A stretch of 64,000 nt of DNA from Paracoccus xiamenensis (lineage in GTDB: Bacteria > Pseudomonadota > Alphaproteobacteria > Rhodobacterales > Rhodobacteraceae): assembly GCF_011308835.1 (NCBI RefSeq), contig NZ_JAAOHY010000001.1:1-64000 (forward strand). Direction: 5' to 3'. Shown here in pieces: positions 15,477 to 24,234 of this stretch. Numbering within the stretch: the stretch's first letter is position 1; every line of letters begins with the position of its first letter. The notes under the pieces are model-generated. The model was given only the letters and a program-made list of their open reading frames with translations. It had not been told where the DNA came from and did no database searches. Both the position numbers and the translations under genes were made by a program.

Positions 15477-16499
15477 ATGCACCAACGCAAGAAACGCCGC
15501 CCGCTGACGCTGCGCGACGTGTCCGAAGCTTCGGGCGTGTCGGAAATGACCGTCAGCCGCGTGTTGCGCAATCGTGGCGACGTCTCGGCAGCGACACGGG
15601 AAAAGGTTCTGACCGCCGCCAAGACGCTGGGTTATGTGCCAAACAAGATCGCCGGCGGACTGGCCAGTCAGCACGTCAATCTGGTCGCCGTGGTTATTCC
15701 TTCGCTGGCCAACCTGGTGTTTCCCGACGTGCTCAGCGGGATTTCGGCTGAACTGGATGACACGCCCTTCCAGCCGGTGATCGGGGTGACGAACTATTCG
15801 CTCTCGCGCGAGGAAGCGGTGCTTTACGACATGCTGTCCTGGCGGCCGTCCGGGGTGATTCTGGCGGGGCTGGAACATAACCGCACCTCGCGCGCGATGC
15901 TGGAGGCGGCGTCGATCCCGGTGGTCGAGATCATGGATATCGACGGCGACGTGATCGACACCGCGGTCGGGATCAGCCATCTGGAGGCCGGGCGGCAGAT
16001 GGCGGCCGAGATCCTTGGGGCGGGTTATCGCCGGATCGGCTTTATCGGCACCCATATGCCCGAAGATCATCGCGCCAAGAAACGACTGGCAGGGTTGGAG
16101 GCCGCGCTGTCGCAAGCCGGGGTGCCGCTGGCGGCGCGCGAGTTCTATCAGGGCGGGTCGTCGCTGGCGAAAGGGGTCGAGCTGACCGAGCGCATTCTGA
16201 CCCGTGAACCGGACCTGGATTTTCTGTATTATTCCAACGACATGATTGGCGCGGGCGGGCTGTTGTGGTGCCGCGAAAAGGGCTATGACATTCCCGGCAA
16301 ACTGGGGCTTGCGGGCTTCAACGGCGTGGACCTGTTGGACGGGCTGCCGATGCGTCTGGCGACGACTGATGCGCGCCGAGTGGATATCGGACGCCGTGCT
16401 GCGCGTATCGTCGCCGGGAAAGAGCTGCGCCCGGAAAGCGGCAAGCTGGTCCTGACGCCCTATTTCATGCCCGGCGATACCATTCGCACGCCGGCCTGA
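15477..16499 (+). CDS. LacI/GalR-family transcriptional regulator
   Basis: A 340-residue protein with an N-terminal LacI helix-turn-helix (TLRDVSEASGVSEMTVSRVLRN) and hinge helix (PNKIAGGLAS). A periplasmic-binding-protein-like effector domain follows (VAVVIPSLANLVFPDVLSGI; FIGTHMPEDHRAKKRLAGLEAAL). The family binds palindromic operators and releases or binds them with a sugar or sugar phosphate. The effector is unknown; GntR-type gluconate regulators look most similar. An AGGA box precedes the ATG. The next gene, a DeoR regulator, follows after 93 bp. Confidence 0.9.
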   Translation: MHQRKKRRPLTLRDVSEASGVSEMTVSRVLRNRGDVSAATREKVLTAAKTLGYVPNKIAGGLASQHVNLVAVVIPSLANLVFPDVLSGISAELDDTPFQPVIGVTNYSLSREEAVLYDMLSWRPSGVILAGLEHNRTSRAMLEAASIPVVEIMDIDGDVIDTAVGISHLEAGRQMAAEILGAGYRRIGFIGTHMPEDHRAKKRLAGLEAALSQAGVPLAAREFYQGGSSLAKGVELTERILTREPDLDFLYYSNDMIGAGGLLWCREKGYDIPGKLGLAGFNGVDLLDGLPMRLATTDARRVDIGRRAARIVAGKELRPESGKLVLTPYFMPGDTIRTPA

Positions 16500-16553
16500 C
16501 GGCGGCTTTCGGCCGGGTTTCAGCCCCTGCTGTATCGAGGTTGACCCGGGTCT

Positions 16554-16607
16554 TGCAACTTTTCGTGCAATCCTGCACTGAACTGCAAAACAATGCAGGT
16601 CCTTGCA
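16554..16607. promoter_or_regulatory. Helically phased TGCA repeats at the deoR start
   Basis: TGCA occurs at 16554, 16566, 16574, 16584, 16594 and 16604, so the last four steps are about one helical turn each (8 then 10, 10, 10). Most copies read as YTGCAA or CTGCA. The array straddles the regulator's ATG at 16593. It looks like a tandem operator for autoregulation by the DeoR or LacI neighbour. The periodicity is seen; the binder is inferred. Confidence 0.5.
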
Positions 16608-17366
16608 ATGCTCGATCTCAACTGTCCGCAGACCCGACAGTCGCTGATTTCGGATCGGCTTGATTCCGGCCAGCCGCTGATCGCCGCGTCCCTGGCCGAT
16701 GAACTTGGCATTTCCGTCGATACATTGCGGCGCGACCTGATCGCGCTGGAACAGCGCGGTTTGCTGCGCCGGGTGCGCGGCGGTGCAATTCCCCTGACCC
16801 CGCCACTGCCGCCATATTCCGTCCGCGTCGAAGCGCCCGAGCCGGCGCTGGATCGGCTGGCAGCCGCCACGGCACCCATGCTGGAAGGGGTCGGGACGGT
16901 CTTTCTGGACGGTGGCACGACGATGAACGCGGTTGCGGCACAGCTGCCGGCCGGCTTCGGCGGGCTGGTGGTCACGCCTGCGCCCTCGGTCGCGCTGGCG
17001 GCGCTGGCGCGGGGCGCGCGCGTTCATCTGATCGGCGGCGCGCTTTGTCCCGATGGTGCCATGGCGACGGGGGGCGACGCTGAACGCGCCATCGCTGGCA
17101 TCGCCGCGGATTTTTGCCTGCTGGGGGCCTGCGGGCTGTGGCCGGGCTTTGGTCTCAGCGCCGAAGACAGCGCCGAGGCGGGGGTCAAACGGGCGATGGC
17201 GCGGGCCGCTGGCCGGGTCGCGGTGGTGGCGGCGGCGTCAAAGCTGGCACGGCGCGGGCGGCACAACGTCCTTGCGCTGGAAGAAATTGATCTGCTGGTG
17301 ACCGATGCGGATGCGCCCGATATGGCGCCTTTCTGCGCGGCCGGAATAGAGGTGCATTATGTCTGA
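16593..17366 (+). CDS. DeoR-family transcriptional regulator
   Basis: A 257-residue DeoR repressor. The N-terminal helix-turn-helix is QPLIAASLADELGISVDTLRR with the family motif RRVRGGAI. The C-terminal sugar-phosphate sensor domain has the VFLDGGTTM and VVTPAPSVALAAL blocks. The effector is unknown. Its stop overlaps the MFS transporter start by 8 bp, so it probably controls that transporter. ATGs at 16593 and 16608 are both possible starts, and both lie in the TGCA repeat array. Confidence 0.87.
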   Translation: MQVLAMLDLNCPQTRQSLISDRLDSGQPLIAASLADELGISVDTLRRDLIALEQRGLLRRVRGGAIPLTPPLPPYSVRVEAPEPALDRLAAATAPMLEGVGTVFLDGGTTMNAVAAQLPAGFGGLVVTPAPSVALAALARGARVHLIGGALCPDGAMATGGDAERAIAGIAADFCLLGACGLWPGFGLSAEDSAEAGVKRAMARAAGRVAVVAAASKLARRGRHNVLALEEIDLLVTDADAPDMAPFCAAGIEVHYV

Positions 17367-18549
17367 AGTCACAAGCCGGCCGGGCAGGCATGAAGGCGCG
17401 TTGTGGAACGATGCCGGTTGGCGCGCGGTCACTGCCGCCTTCACGCTGAACGGGATGCTGTTCGGGGTCTGGGCCTCGCGGGTGCCGGGTTTCAAGGAAA
17501 GCTTCGCCCTGTCCGAGGCGACGCTGGGCTTTCTGCTGCTGGCGCTTGCGGGCGGAGCGATTACCTCTTTCCCGCTGGCCGGGGGGCTCAGCGAACGTTG
17601 GGGCGCGTCGCGGATGACCATCCTTTGCGCGATGTTGTATTGCCCGGCGCTGATCGGGTTGGCGCTGGCGCCGACGCCCTTGGCTCTAGGGGTGGCGCTG
17701 TTCGCTTTCGGGGCGCTGCATGGTGCGATGGATGTCTGCATGAATGGCTGGGCTGCCAAGGTCGAGACCCGGATGGAGCGGTCAACCATGTCGATCTTCC
17801 ATGCCATGTTCAGCCTCGGTGCAGGTCTGGGCGCGGCCAGCGGCTATGCTGCCGTGCGGGTCGGGCTGTCGCCGCTGACGCATTTCACAATGGTCGCGGT
17901 GATCGGCGGCGCGCTGGCGCTGTGGCTGATGATCCCGCAGAGGGGGCCAAAGCCGGCCCCGCATATCGTGAAGGGGCGTGGCAGCTTTCTGGCGCTGCCC
18001 TCGGGGCGGCTGGCTTTGGTTGGGCTGGTGGCCTTCTGCGTGTCCATGGGCGAGGGGGCCATGGCGGATTGGAGCGCGGTTTTCATGGAGCAGCTGATCA
18101 AGGTCAGCGAGGCGCAGGCAGCGCTTGGTTATGCCGCGTTCAGCGCCACGATGGTTCTGACGCGGCTGTCGGGGGGCGTGCTGGTGCAGTGGATGGGACC
18201 GGTCAAGGTCACGCGCATCAGCGGCCTGACGGCCTTTCTGGGGCTGCTTGTCGTGCTGACGACGAACAACCTTGCGGTTGCGTTGCTGGGGTTTGCGATG
18301 ATCGGGGTGGGCTATGCGGTGGTCATGCCACTTGTCTTTTCCCGCGCCGCCAACGACCCCGACGTGCCATCGGGACCGGCCATCGCCAGCGTGGCGACGG
18401 TGGGTTACGGCGGCATGTTGCTGGGGCCGCCGGTGGTGGGCTTCGTGGCCCAGATTGCCGGGCTGCGGGTGTCATTCGGGATGTTGGCAATGCTGGCGCT
18501 GCTGGCGGTGGTGCTGGCCCCGGTGCTGCGGATCGATCCGCGCCGCTAG
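17359..18549 (+). CDS. MFS transporter
   Basis: A 396-residue inner-membrane protein with about 12 hydrophobic helices. The MFS family signature appears after helix 2 (LAGGLSERWGASRMTIL), and the two halves are separated by a basic loop (PQRGPKPAPHIVKGRG). It resembles YbjJ-type members. The substrate cannot be read from sequence; coupling to a DeoR gene suggests a sugar or sugar-derived compound. It overlaps the regulator by 8 bp. Confidence 0.85.
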   Translation: MSEVTSRPGRHEGALWNDAGWRAVTAAFTLNGMLFGVWASRVPGFKESFALSEATLGFLLLALAGGAITSFPLAGGLSERWGASRMTILCAMLYCPALIGLALAPTPLALGVALFAFGALHGAMDVCMNGWAAKVETRMERSTMSIFHAMFSLGAGLGAASGYAAVRVGLSPLTHFTMVAVIGGALALWLMIPQRGPKPAPHIVKGRGSFLALPSGRLALVGLVAFCVSMGEGAMADWSAVFMEQLIKVSEAQAALGYAAFSATMVLTRLSGGVLVQWMGPVKVTRISGLTAFLGLLVVLTTNNLAVALLGFAMIGVGYAVVMPLVFSRAANDPDVPSGPAIASVATVGYGGMLLGPPVVGFVAQIAGLRVSFGMLAMLALLAVVLAPVLRIDPRR

Positions 18550-18658
18550 TTAGTCCGGCAGCCTGAAGGTGCCGTGCTGGTGGTGCCTTCCGGTCGGCCG
18601 CTTGATGGTCAGCGGTGGGGGGGGCAGCGGGCACCGCCGTTGCGGAGATCATCGGAAT

Positions 18659-18688
18659 GAAAAAGGCCCGGCGCATGGGCCGAGCCTT
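18659..18688 (-). terminator. Terminator of the aminotransferase gene
   Basis: Read leftward, AAGGCTCGGC pairs with GCCGGGCCTT (one C-A mismatch) and is followed by TTTTT. It begins 6 bp beyond the stop codon at 18694. Confidence 0.75.
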
Positions 18689-18693
18689 GGGAA

Positions 18694-19554
18694 TTACAGC
18701 GCGGTCTTGCGCATTTCGTCCAGATAGATCTCGCGCAGCCGCTCGGCGATCTTGCCCGGCGCGCCGCTGCCGATCTTTGCGCCGTCGATTTCCACGACGG
18801 GCATCACGAAGGCCGAGGCCGACGTCACGAATGCCTCATCCGCCTGTGCGGCTTCCTCGGGGGTGAAGCCGCGTTCCTCGACCTGCAACTGCGCCTCGCG
18901 CGCCAACCGCAGCACGGCGGCGCGGGTGATGCCGTGCAGGATGTCATTGGACAGCTCGCGCGTGACGATGCTGTTGCCCTTGACGATATAGGCGTTATTC
19001 GATGTGCCCTCGGTTACCTTGCCGTCCTCAACCAGCCAGGCGTCATCGGCCCCCTGCGCCTTGGCGGCCATCTTCGCCATGGACGGATACAGCAGCTGGA
19101 CCGTCTTGATGTCGCGCCTGTCCCAACGCTGGTCGGGAAGGGTGATGACACGCCAGCCGGTCTTTACGGCCGGGTTCTCGGCCAGGCCGGGTTTCGACTG
19201 GGTAAAGGCAACCACGGTCTGCGGGGTGTCTTTCGGCGGATAGGCGAAGTCACGGTCACCCGGATTGCCGCGGGTCACCTGCAGATAGATCAAGCCGTCG
19301 TTGATCCGGTTCTTTTCCACCAGCGCGCGGAACATCTCCAGATAGGCGTCATCGGTCATCGGCTGGCCGATTTCCAGCGCGTCGAGCGAGCGGTTCAGTC
19401 GGGCCTGATGACCGGGAAAGTCGATCAGCTTGCCGTCCAGCACGCTGACCACCTCATAGACGCCATCGGCCATCACAAAGCCGCGGTCAAAGATCGAGAC
19501 CTTGGCGTCACCTTCGGGCAGGTATTCGCCATTGACGTAAACGATGCGGGACAT
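18694..19554 (-). CDS. dat: D-amino acid aminotransferase
   Basis: A 286-residue class IV PLP aminotransferase. It interconverts D-amino acids and 2-oxo acids, supplying D-glutamate or D-alanine or degrading them. The start VNGEYLPEGDAKVSIFDRGF, the PLP lysine Lys150 (RRDIKTVQLL) and the glycine-containing phosphate loop (VTEGTSNNAYIV) are all present. The ATG at 19554 is set by homologous length and by MSRIVYVNG; longer starts add a Cys-rich, unlikely leader. It stands alone and has its own terminator. Confidence 0.88.
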   Translation of the reverse strand: MSRIVYVNGEYLPEGDAKVSIFDRGFVMADGVYEVVSVLDGKLIDFPGHQARLNRSLDALEIGQPMTDDAYLEMFRALVEKNRINDGLIYLQVTRGNPGDRDFAYPPKDTPQTVVAFTQSKPGLAENPAVKTGWRVITLPDQRWDRRDIKTVQLLYPSMAKMAAKAQGADDAWLVEDGKVTEGTSNNAYIVKGNSIVTRELSNDILHGITRAAVLRLAREAQLQVEERGFTPEEAAQADEAFVTSASAFVMPVVEIDGAKIGSGAPGKIAERLREIYLDEMRKTAL

Positions 19555-19767
19555 GCGCGGCTCCTGTGATTTCTGGCACGGTGCCGTCATGCGCCTGCAG
19601 GGGCAGGGCGTCAAGCGGCAGAAACATGTCACTGGTGCAACAGGACAGTTGACAGAATGCCGCACCGTCAGGCAGAAGTGGTATAGCGTCACGCAGCCGT
19701 GATCCACACAGACGCATTCGTATACGCAGGGTGCCGGGCGGGGAGGCCAGGGCACCCATCTGCGGGA

Positions 19768-19808
19768 GGAGACAGGCCCTTCGCCGATCCGGTGGGGGGC
19801 CTGTTTCC
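19768..19808 (+). other. Strong hairpin upstream of the VOC gene
   Basis: GGAGACAGGCCC (19768-19779) pairs with GGGCCTGTTTCC (19797-19808) through 12 positions with one G-T pair, followed by TTTACC. It sits within a 357-bp gap (19555-19911) that holds no other recognised feature. It could end a short upstream transcript or regulate the VOC gene. Confidence 0.45.
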
Positions 19809-19911
19809 TTTACCTCGCGCAGCCTTCCTTCCTGCGGCCCGGCCTTCTGCGGTTCCCTTTTGCCCCGGCACCGGGCAAGCTGCGCCGATGCGCCCCAGCA
19901 AGGAACCCGCA

Positions 19912-20325
19912 ATGGATACCCGCTTTCACCTCGCCTACCATATCCGCGACCTTGACGAGGCCCGCGCCTTCTATGGCGGCGTCCTTGGCTGCGAAGAGGG
20001 CCGAAGCACCGACACATGGGTCGATTTCGACTTTTTTTGCCATCAGATTAGCCTGCATCTGGGCGAGCCCTTCAAGACCGGCAACACTGGCAAGGTCGGC
20101 GATCACATGGTGCCGATGCCGCATCTGGGGCTGGTGATGCGGCAGGCCGACTGGCAAGCGCTTGCCGACCGGCTGGAGGCCGCAGGCACCCAATTCATCC
20201 TGCCGCCGCAGACCCGTTTCAAGGGCGAGCCGGGCGAACAATCGACAATGTTCTTCACCGACCCCTCGGGCAATCCGATCGAGGTCAAGGGCTTCGCCGA
20301 CTGGGACGGCATCTTCGCGCGCTGA
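19912..20325 (+). CDS. VOC-superfamily (glyoxalase/dioxygenase-like) protein
   Basis: A 137-residue protein with the two-repeat VOC fold. The first module is FHLAYHIRDLDEARAFYGGVLG, with HQISLHLGEP. The second module ends with FFTDPSGNPIEVKGF. His8 or His10, a His in the ISLHL strand and the late Glu are candidate metal ligands. The family covers glyoxalase I, dioxygenases and resistance proteins, and the reaction here is unknown. The ATG at 19912 is preceded by AAGGA and starts the fold exactly. Confidence 0.82.
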   Translation: MDTRFHLAYHIRDLDEARAFYGGVLGCEEGRSTDTWVDFDFFCHQISLHLGEPFKTGNTGKVGDHMVPMPHLGLVMRQADWQALADRLEAAGTQFILPPQTRFKGEPGEQSTMFFTDPSGNPIEVKGFADWDGIFAR

Positions 20326-20479
20326 GGGGCGTGTGTTGCACAAGTCCTGTGCCGCGCCGCAATCGCGGCATCAAATCGCTGCGACGGCCCGGAACGGTCA
20401 CGGTGTCGTGCGCGTTTCGCTTGCAACCGTCGCCGCAAGGTGATGTGCAAGCTTAACGAAGGACTGCCATACAGGACGC

Positions 20480-21076
20480 ATGAAAAAACTCGCTCTCGCT
20501 GTCGCGCCCGTCATCGCCCTTCTTGCCACGGCCCCGGCCGCCTTGGCCGAGAAGATCCCCCTGAACGCCATTTCGAACTACTTGAACGGTCTTTCGACGC
20601 TGCAGTCGGAATTCACTCAGGTGAACCCTGACGGCACGATCTCTGCCGGTACGGTCTATATCCAGCGCCCGGGTCGGGTGCGGTTCGAATACAAGAACTC
20701 GAAACAGCTGATGCTGGCCTCGGGCGGGCAGGTTGCGGTGTTCGATGCCAAATCGAACCAGGGACCGCAGGTCTATCCGCTCAGCCAGACGCCGCTGTCG
20801 ATCATCCTGGATCAGAACGTCAATCTGGCCCGCAAGGGTATGGTGACCGGCCATTCGGAACGCAAGAACACCACCGTGGTGAAGGCGCATGACCCGGCCC
20901 ATCCGCAATATGGCAGCATCGAGATGATCTTCACCTCGCCGACCGAGCTGCGCCAATGGGTCGTGACCGACGACACCGGCAAGAAGACGACGGTGATCCT
21001 GGGCGAAATGCGCAAGGGCGTCAGCTTCAAGCCCTCGACCTTCGTGATTCAAAGCGAGATCGACCGCCGCAAGTAA
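20480..21076 (+). CDS. lolA: LolA-family outer-membrane lipoprotein carrier
   Basis: A 198-residue periplasmic protein with a Sec signal (cleavage after APAALA). The LolA core starts with ISNYLNGLSTLQSEFTQ and continues with PGRVRFEY and a repeated beta pattern. LolA receives lipoproteins from LolCDE and delivers them to the outer membrane; alphaproteobacteria lack a recognisable LolB. The gene ends with a strong bidirectional terminator. Confidence 0.88.
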   Translation: MKKLALAVAPVIALLATAPAALAEKIPLNAISNYLNGLSTLQSEFTQVNPDGTISAGTVYIQRPGRVRFEYKNSKQLMLASGGQVAVFDAKSNQGPQVYPLSQTPLSIILDQNVNLARKGMVTGHSERKNTTVVKAHDPAHPQYGSIEMIFTSPTELRQWVVTDDTGKKTTVILGEMRKGVSFKPSTFVIQSEIDRRK

Positions 21077-21094
21077 GCGGCCAGATCGCGACAG

Positions 21095-21124
21095 AAAAGG
21101 GGCCGCATCCATGCGGCCCCTTTT
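21095..21124. terminator. Bidirectional intrinsic terminator
   Basis: AAAAGGGGCCGCAT and ATGCGGCCCCTTTT form a perfect 14-bp stem with a CC loop. A/T ends on both sides allow it to serve the rightward lolA and the leftward DUF411 gene, which converge on it. Confidence 0.9.
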
Positions 21125-21147
21125 GCATTGATTTTTAGCGCCCCGCG

Positions 21148-21594
21148 CTATTGGACGCCGGCCCGGTGGAACAACCGGCCCTCGCCGGCCTCGCCGCCCC
21201 AGGCGATGACGTCAAAACGGGCGGCGGGATCGTCGCCCATTCCGGGCGAGCCCTCGGGCATGCCGGGGACCGCGATACCGGTCACGTCGGGGCGGGTTTC
21301 CAGCAAGCGGGCAAGCGCGTCGAAGGGGACGTGACCTTCGACCACGTAGCCGTCGACCTTGGTGGTGTGGCAGGACCAAAATGCGCCCGGCACCCCGGCC
21401 TTGTCCTTGACCGCGCCGATATCTGGGGTCTCTACGACCGTGACATCATAGCCGGCCTTGCGCGCAAGATCCGCCCAGGCGGTGCAGCAGCCACATGACG
21501 GATCCTTGTGGACGCGCATTGCGGTGCCTTCGGCAAAGGCAGGGCCGGACAGGGCCAGCATCAGGGCGGCCAACCCGAAAACTCTGCGATTCAT
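21148..21594 (-). CDS. DUF411 metal-binding protein, copy 2
   Basis: A 148-residue exported protein with a Sec signal ending GPAFA. The motif KDPSCGCCTAW has Cys34, Cys36 and Cys37, followed by WSCHTT, YVVEGHVPF and AVPGMPEGSPGM. Nearly every block matches the copy at 6216-6695 although the leaders differ. A GGAG box precedes the ATG. Copper binding is expected. The upstream gene is again a small Cys/His-rich exported protein. Confidence 0.87.
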   Translation of the reverse strand: MNRRVFGLAALMLALSGPAFAEGTAMRVHKDPSCGCCTAWADLARKAGYDVTVVETPDIGAVKDKAGVPGAFWSCHTTKVDGYVVEGHVPFDALARLLETRPDVTGIAVPGMPEGSPGMGDDPAARFDVIAWGGEAGEGRLFHRAGVQ

Positions 21595-21643
21595 CTGTAT
21601 TCTCCGTGATCTGATGAGGAAGCGCCAGCAGGCGCGGCTGTCA

Positions 21644-21946
21644 TCAGATCCGGCGGGGCGGCGGCTGCGCGGGGTCGGGCATCCGCCCGGTCAGGCGTTC
21701 GGCCCGGAAGGCTATGCGCAGCGCATGGGCCGGGCGGTCAGGTGCGACCAGCGGCGCGGCCTCGCGCAGTCCAGTCTGCATCTGGCAGGCGGGGGTGCGG
21801 TGGCTGCTGTCCTGGCAGCAATCGGGCATCTCCGTATGCGCCATGGCCTCAGACTGTGCTGCAAAAGGCAGGCCGGCCGCCGCCGCGACATTCATCGGCG
21901 TCATGGCAAGGATCGCCAGCATCAGAATTGCGCGCACAAGAACCAT
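21644..21946 (-). CDS. Small exported Cys/His-rich protein next to DUF411 copy 2
   Basis: A 100-residue protein with a signal peptide (residues 3-23), a cluster HTEMPDCCQDSSHRTPACQM and a Pro/Arg end (QPPPRR). The CC-x-SH-x-C core and tail correspond to those of the protein at 6789-7112, which also sits directly upstream of a DUF411 gene. A periplasmic metal-binding role is inferred. Confidence 0.6.
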   Translation of the reverse strand: MVLVRAILMLAILAMTPMNVAAAAGLPFAAQSEAMAHTEMPDCCQDSSHRTPACQMQTGLREAAPLVAPDRPAHALRIAFRAERLTGRMPDPAQPPPRRI

Positions 21947-22032
21947 GACGCGAACCTATGCCGCTGGGTCATGCGCTGGCAATAGCCGCGCATCTGATCG
22001 GGCTGCGGCGGAATGTCCCGCGCGGCGGCGCC

Positions 22033-22608
22033 TTAGCGGCAGCTGCGCAGCTGGGCGTGATACATCTCTGCCCGCGCCTGTACCTTGCTCGACACTGCGA
22101 CCAGCCAGCCTTTCGACCGATAAGATCCGCGCGCATAGCCCGAGCGTCCTTCGTGATAGGCCAGATACTGCGCGCGCGCGTCCCATTTCGAGATTCCCAG
22201 CCGCCGGGTCGAGCCGTCCATGTACCAGCCCATGAAATCGGTGGCGTCGCGGATGTCATCGCGCGAGGCGCGGCGGTTGCCGGTTTCCTGCTGATACTCC
22301 TCCCAGGTGCCATCCAGCGCCTGGCTGTAGCCATAGGCAGAGCTTTGGCGGCCGATCGGGATGATCCCAAGCGCATATTGATGCGGCGTGCGCGCGTCGC
22401 CGATGAATTTAGATTCCTGGTGGATCGCCGCCATCTGCACCGCAACCGGCACCCCCCAGCGGCGTTCCGCCCGCTGCATGGCGCGGTAATAGGCCGGGCG
22501 CTCTCGGATGATCGCGCAGGCGTTGTCCAACTGACGCGGCGCGGAATAGTTTCCGCCGCCGCAGGACGCGACCAACATCAGGATCGCCAGTTTCAGAAAC
22601 CTGTTCAT
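22033..22608 (-). CDS. Lytic transglycosylase-like lipoprotein
   Basis: A 191-residue protein with a lipobox (LVASC, lipidated Cys16). A soluble-lytic-transglycosylase fold follows: MAAIHQESKF contains the likely catalytic Glu, and SSAYGYSQALDGTWEEYQQ is the conserved second block. It would cleave glycan strands of peptidoglycan with anhydro-muramic acid formation. It is first in the leftward group with the DUF411 module, 86 bp away, but a functional link is not evident. Confidence 0.82.
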   Translation of the reverse strand: MNRFLKLAILMLVASCGGGNYSAPRQLDNACAIIRERPAYYRAMQRAERRWGVPVAVQMAAIHQESKFIGDARTPHQYALGIIPIGRQSSAYGYSQALDGTWEEYQQETGNRRASRDDIRDATDFMGWYMDGSTRRLGISKWDARAQYLAYHEGRSGYARGSYRSKGWLVAVSSKVQARAEMYHAQLRSCR

Positions 22609-22816
22609 GACTGCACTGCCTCTTGTTCTTTTGTCCGCATGTTAGGGGATTTGGCCGCGCGGATAAACATCCCCCTCGGCAGGCACGCTGCCCAAGGAAG
22701 CGGCAGGCGCGGAAATCCGCGCAGTCGCCGATGGTGAAAGGTCAGTGTCACCGACTTTTCAATGTCCGAAAGCCACGTCATGCTGACCTTCAAGGTTCGG
22801 CTGTATGAGGGTTCTG

Positions 22817-24223
22817 ATGTATTACAATGAAATGCTAGACGGCACGAAGGTACGCGAAGCCTATGCGGGCCTGTCGGATTGGGTCGATCAGATGCCCGCC
22901 GAGATCCGCCAGATGAAACAGGCCGAGGCCGAGGCCCTGTTCCGCCGCATCGGCATTACCTTCGCCGTCTATGGTGAGGGCGGCGACCCGGACCGGCTGA
23001 TCCCCTTCGACATGATGCCCCGCATCTTTACCCAAAGCGAATGGCGCAGGCTGGAACGCGGCATCAAGCAGCGCGCCCGTGCGTTGAATGCCTTCCTGCG
23101 CGATGTGTACGGCCGGGGAGAGATCGTCCGCGCCGGCCGCATCCCGGCCCGGCTGGTCTATCAGAACGATGCCTATGAAAAGGCCGTCGTGGGATTCGTG
23201 CCGCCGCGCGGGGTTTACAGCCACATCATCGGCATCGACCTTGTGCGCACCGGCCGCGATGAGTTCTTCGTGCTCGAAGACAATTGCCGCACTCCCTCGG
23301 GCGTCAGCTATATGCTGGAAAACCGCGAGATCATGATGCGGATGTTCCCCGAACTGTTCCGCGGCAACCGGATCGAGCCGGTGGACGGCTATCCCGACCT
23401 CTTGCGCCGAACGTTGGAAACCGTGGCACCCGCGAAATGTCAGGGCCGCCCCCGCGTGGTCATCCTGACGCCCGGCCATTTCAACAGCGCCTATTACGAA
23501 CACAGCTTCCTTGCCAATCTGATGGGGGTGGAGCTGGTCGAAGGCGCCGATCTGTTTGTCGAGGGCGAGTTCGTCTATATGCGCACGACCGAGGGGCCAA
23601 AGCGCGTCGACGTCATCTACCGCCGCCTCGATGATGCTTTCATCGACCCGCTGACCTTCCGGCGCGATTCCATGCTGGGCGTGCCGGGGCTGATGGATGT
23701 CTACCGTTCCGGCGGTGTGTCGATCTGTTCTGCACCGGGTGCGGGCGTGGCCGATGACAAGGCCATCTATACCTTCGTGCCCGAAATGGTCCGCTTCTAT
23801 CTGGGTGAAGAGCCGATCCTGAAGAATGTCGACACCTGGACGCTGTGGAAGGATGACGATTTCAAATATGTCATGGACAACCTCGGCGATCTGGTGGTGA
23901 AAGAGGTCCACGGCTCGGGCGGTTACGGGATGCTGGTCGGCCCGCGTTCAACCAAGGCCGAGATCGAGGAATTCCGGCAGCGCATCAAGGCGAACCCGTC
24001 CAATTACATTGCCCAACCGACACTATCGCTGTCGACCTGCCCGACCTTCGTCAATGAAGGCGTGGCCCCGCGCCATGTCGACCTGCGACCCTTCTGCCTG
24101 TGCGGCGAGCGGATCGAGCTGGTGCCGGGTGGCCTGACCCGCGTGGCGCTGAAAGAGGGCAGCCTTGTGGTGAACTCGTCGCAAGGCGGGGGTGTCAAGG
24201 ACACCTGGGTCCTGTCGGAATAA
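22817..24223 (+). CDS. Circularly permuted ATP-grasp protein (type 2)
   Basis: A 468-residue protein of the DUF404/DUF407 class. Recognisable blocks are FDMMPRIFTQSEW, VYQNDAYEKAVVGF, VLEDNCRTPSGVSYMLENR and LVVKEVHGSGGYGMLVGP, which is the nucleotide-binding loop of the permuted ATP-grasp fold. The family is predicted to ligate amino groups to carboxylates, making peptide or isopeptide bonds. It heads a four-gene operon with alpha-E, transglutaminase and Anbu. The ATG at 22817 is preferred because GAGGG lies five bases upstream; 22805 is the alternative. Confidence 0.88.
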   Translation: MYYNEMLDGTKVREAYAGLSDWVDQMPAEIRQMKQAEAEALFRRIGITFAVYGEGGDPDRLIPFDMMPRIFTQSEWRRLERGIKQRARALNAFLRDVYGRGEIVRAGRIPARLVYQNDAYEKAVVGFVPPRGVYSHIIGIDLVRTGRDEFFVLEDNCRTPSGVSYMLENREIMMRMFPELFRGNRIEPVDGYPDLLRRTLETVAPAKCQGRPRVVILTPGHFNSAYYEHSFLANLMGVELVEGADLFVEGEFVYMRTTEGPKRVDVIYRRLDDAFIDPLTFRRDSMLGVPGLMDVYRSGGVSICSAPGAGVADDKAIYTFVPEMVRFYLGEEPILKNVDTWTLWKDDDFKYVMDNLGDLVVKEVHGSGGYGMLVGPRSTKAEIEEFRQRIKANPSNYIAQPTLSLSTCPTFVNEGVAPRHVDLRPFCLCGERIELVPGGLTRVALKEGSLVVNSSQGGGVKDTWVLSE

Positions 24224-24234
24224 GGGGGAAGACC

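Noticed and set aside
15357..17027. Leftward reading frame of 556 codons opposite the LacI and DeoR genes
   Set aside because: It runs across two well-supported genes and part of the tRNA, with shadow-like composition.
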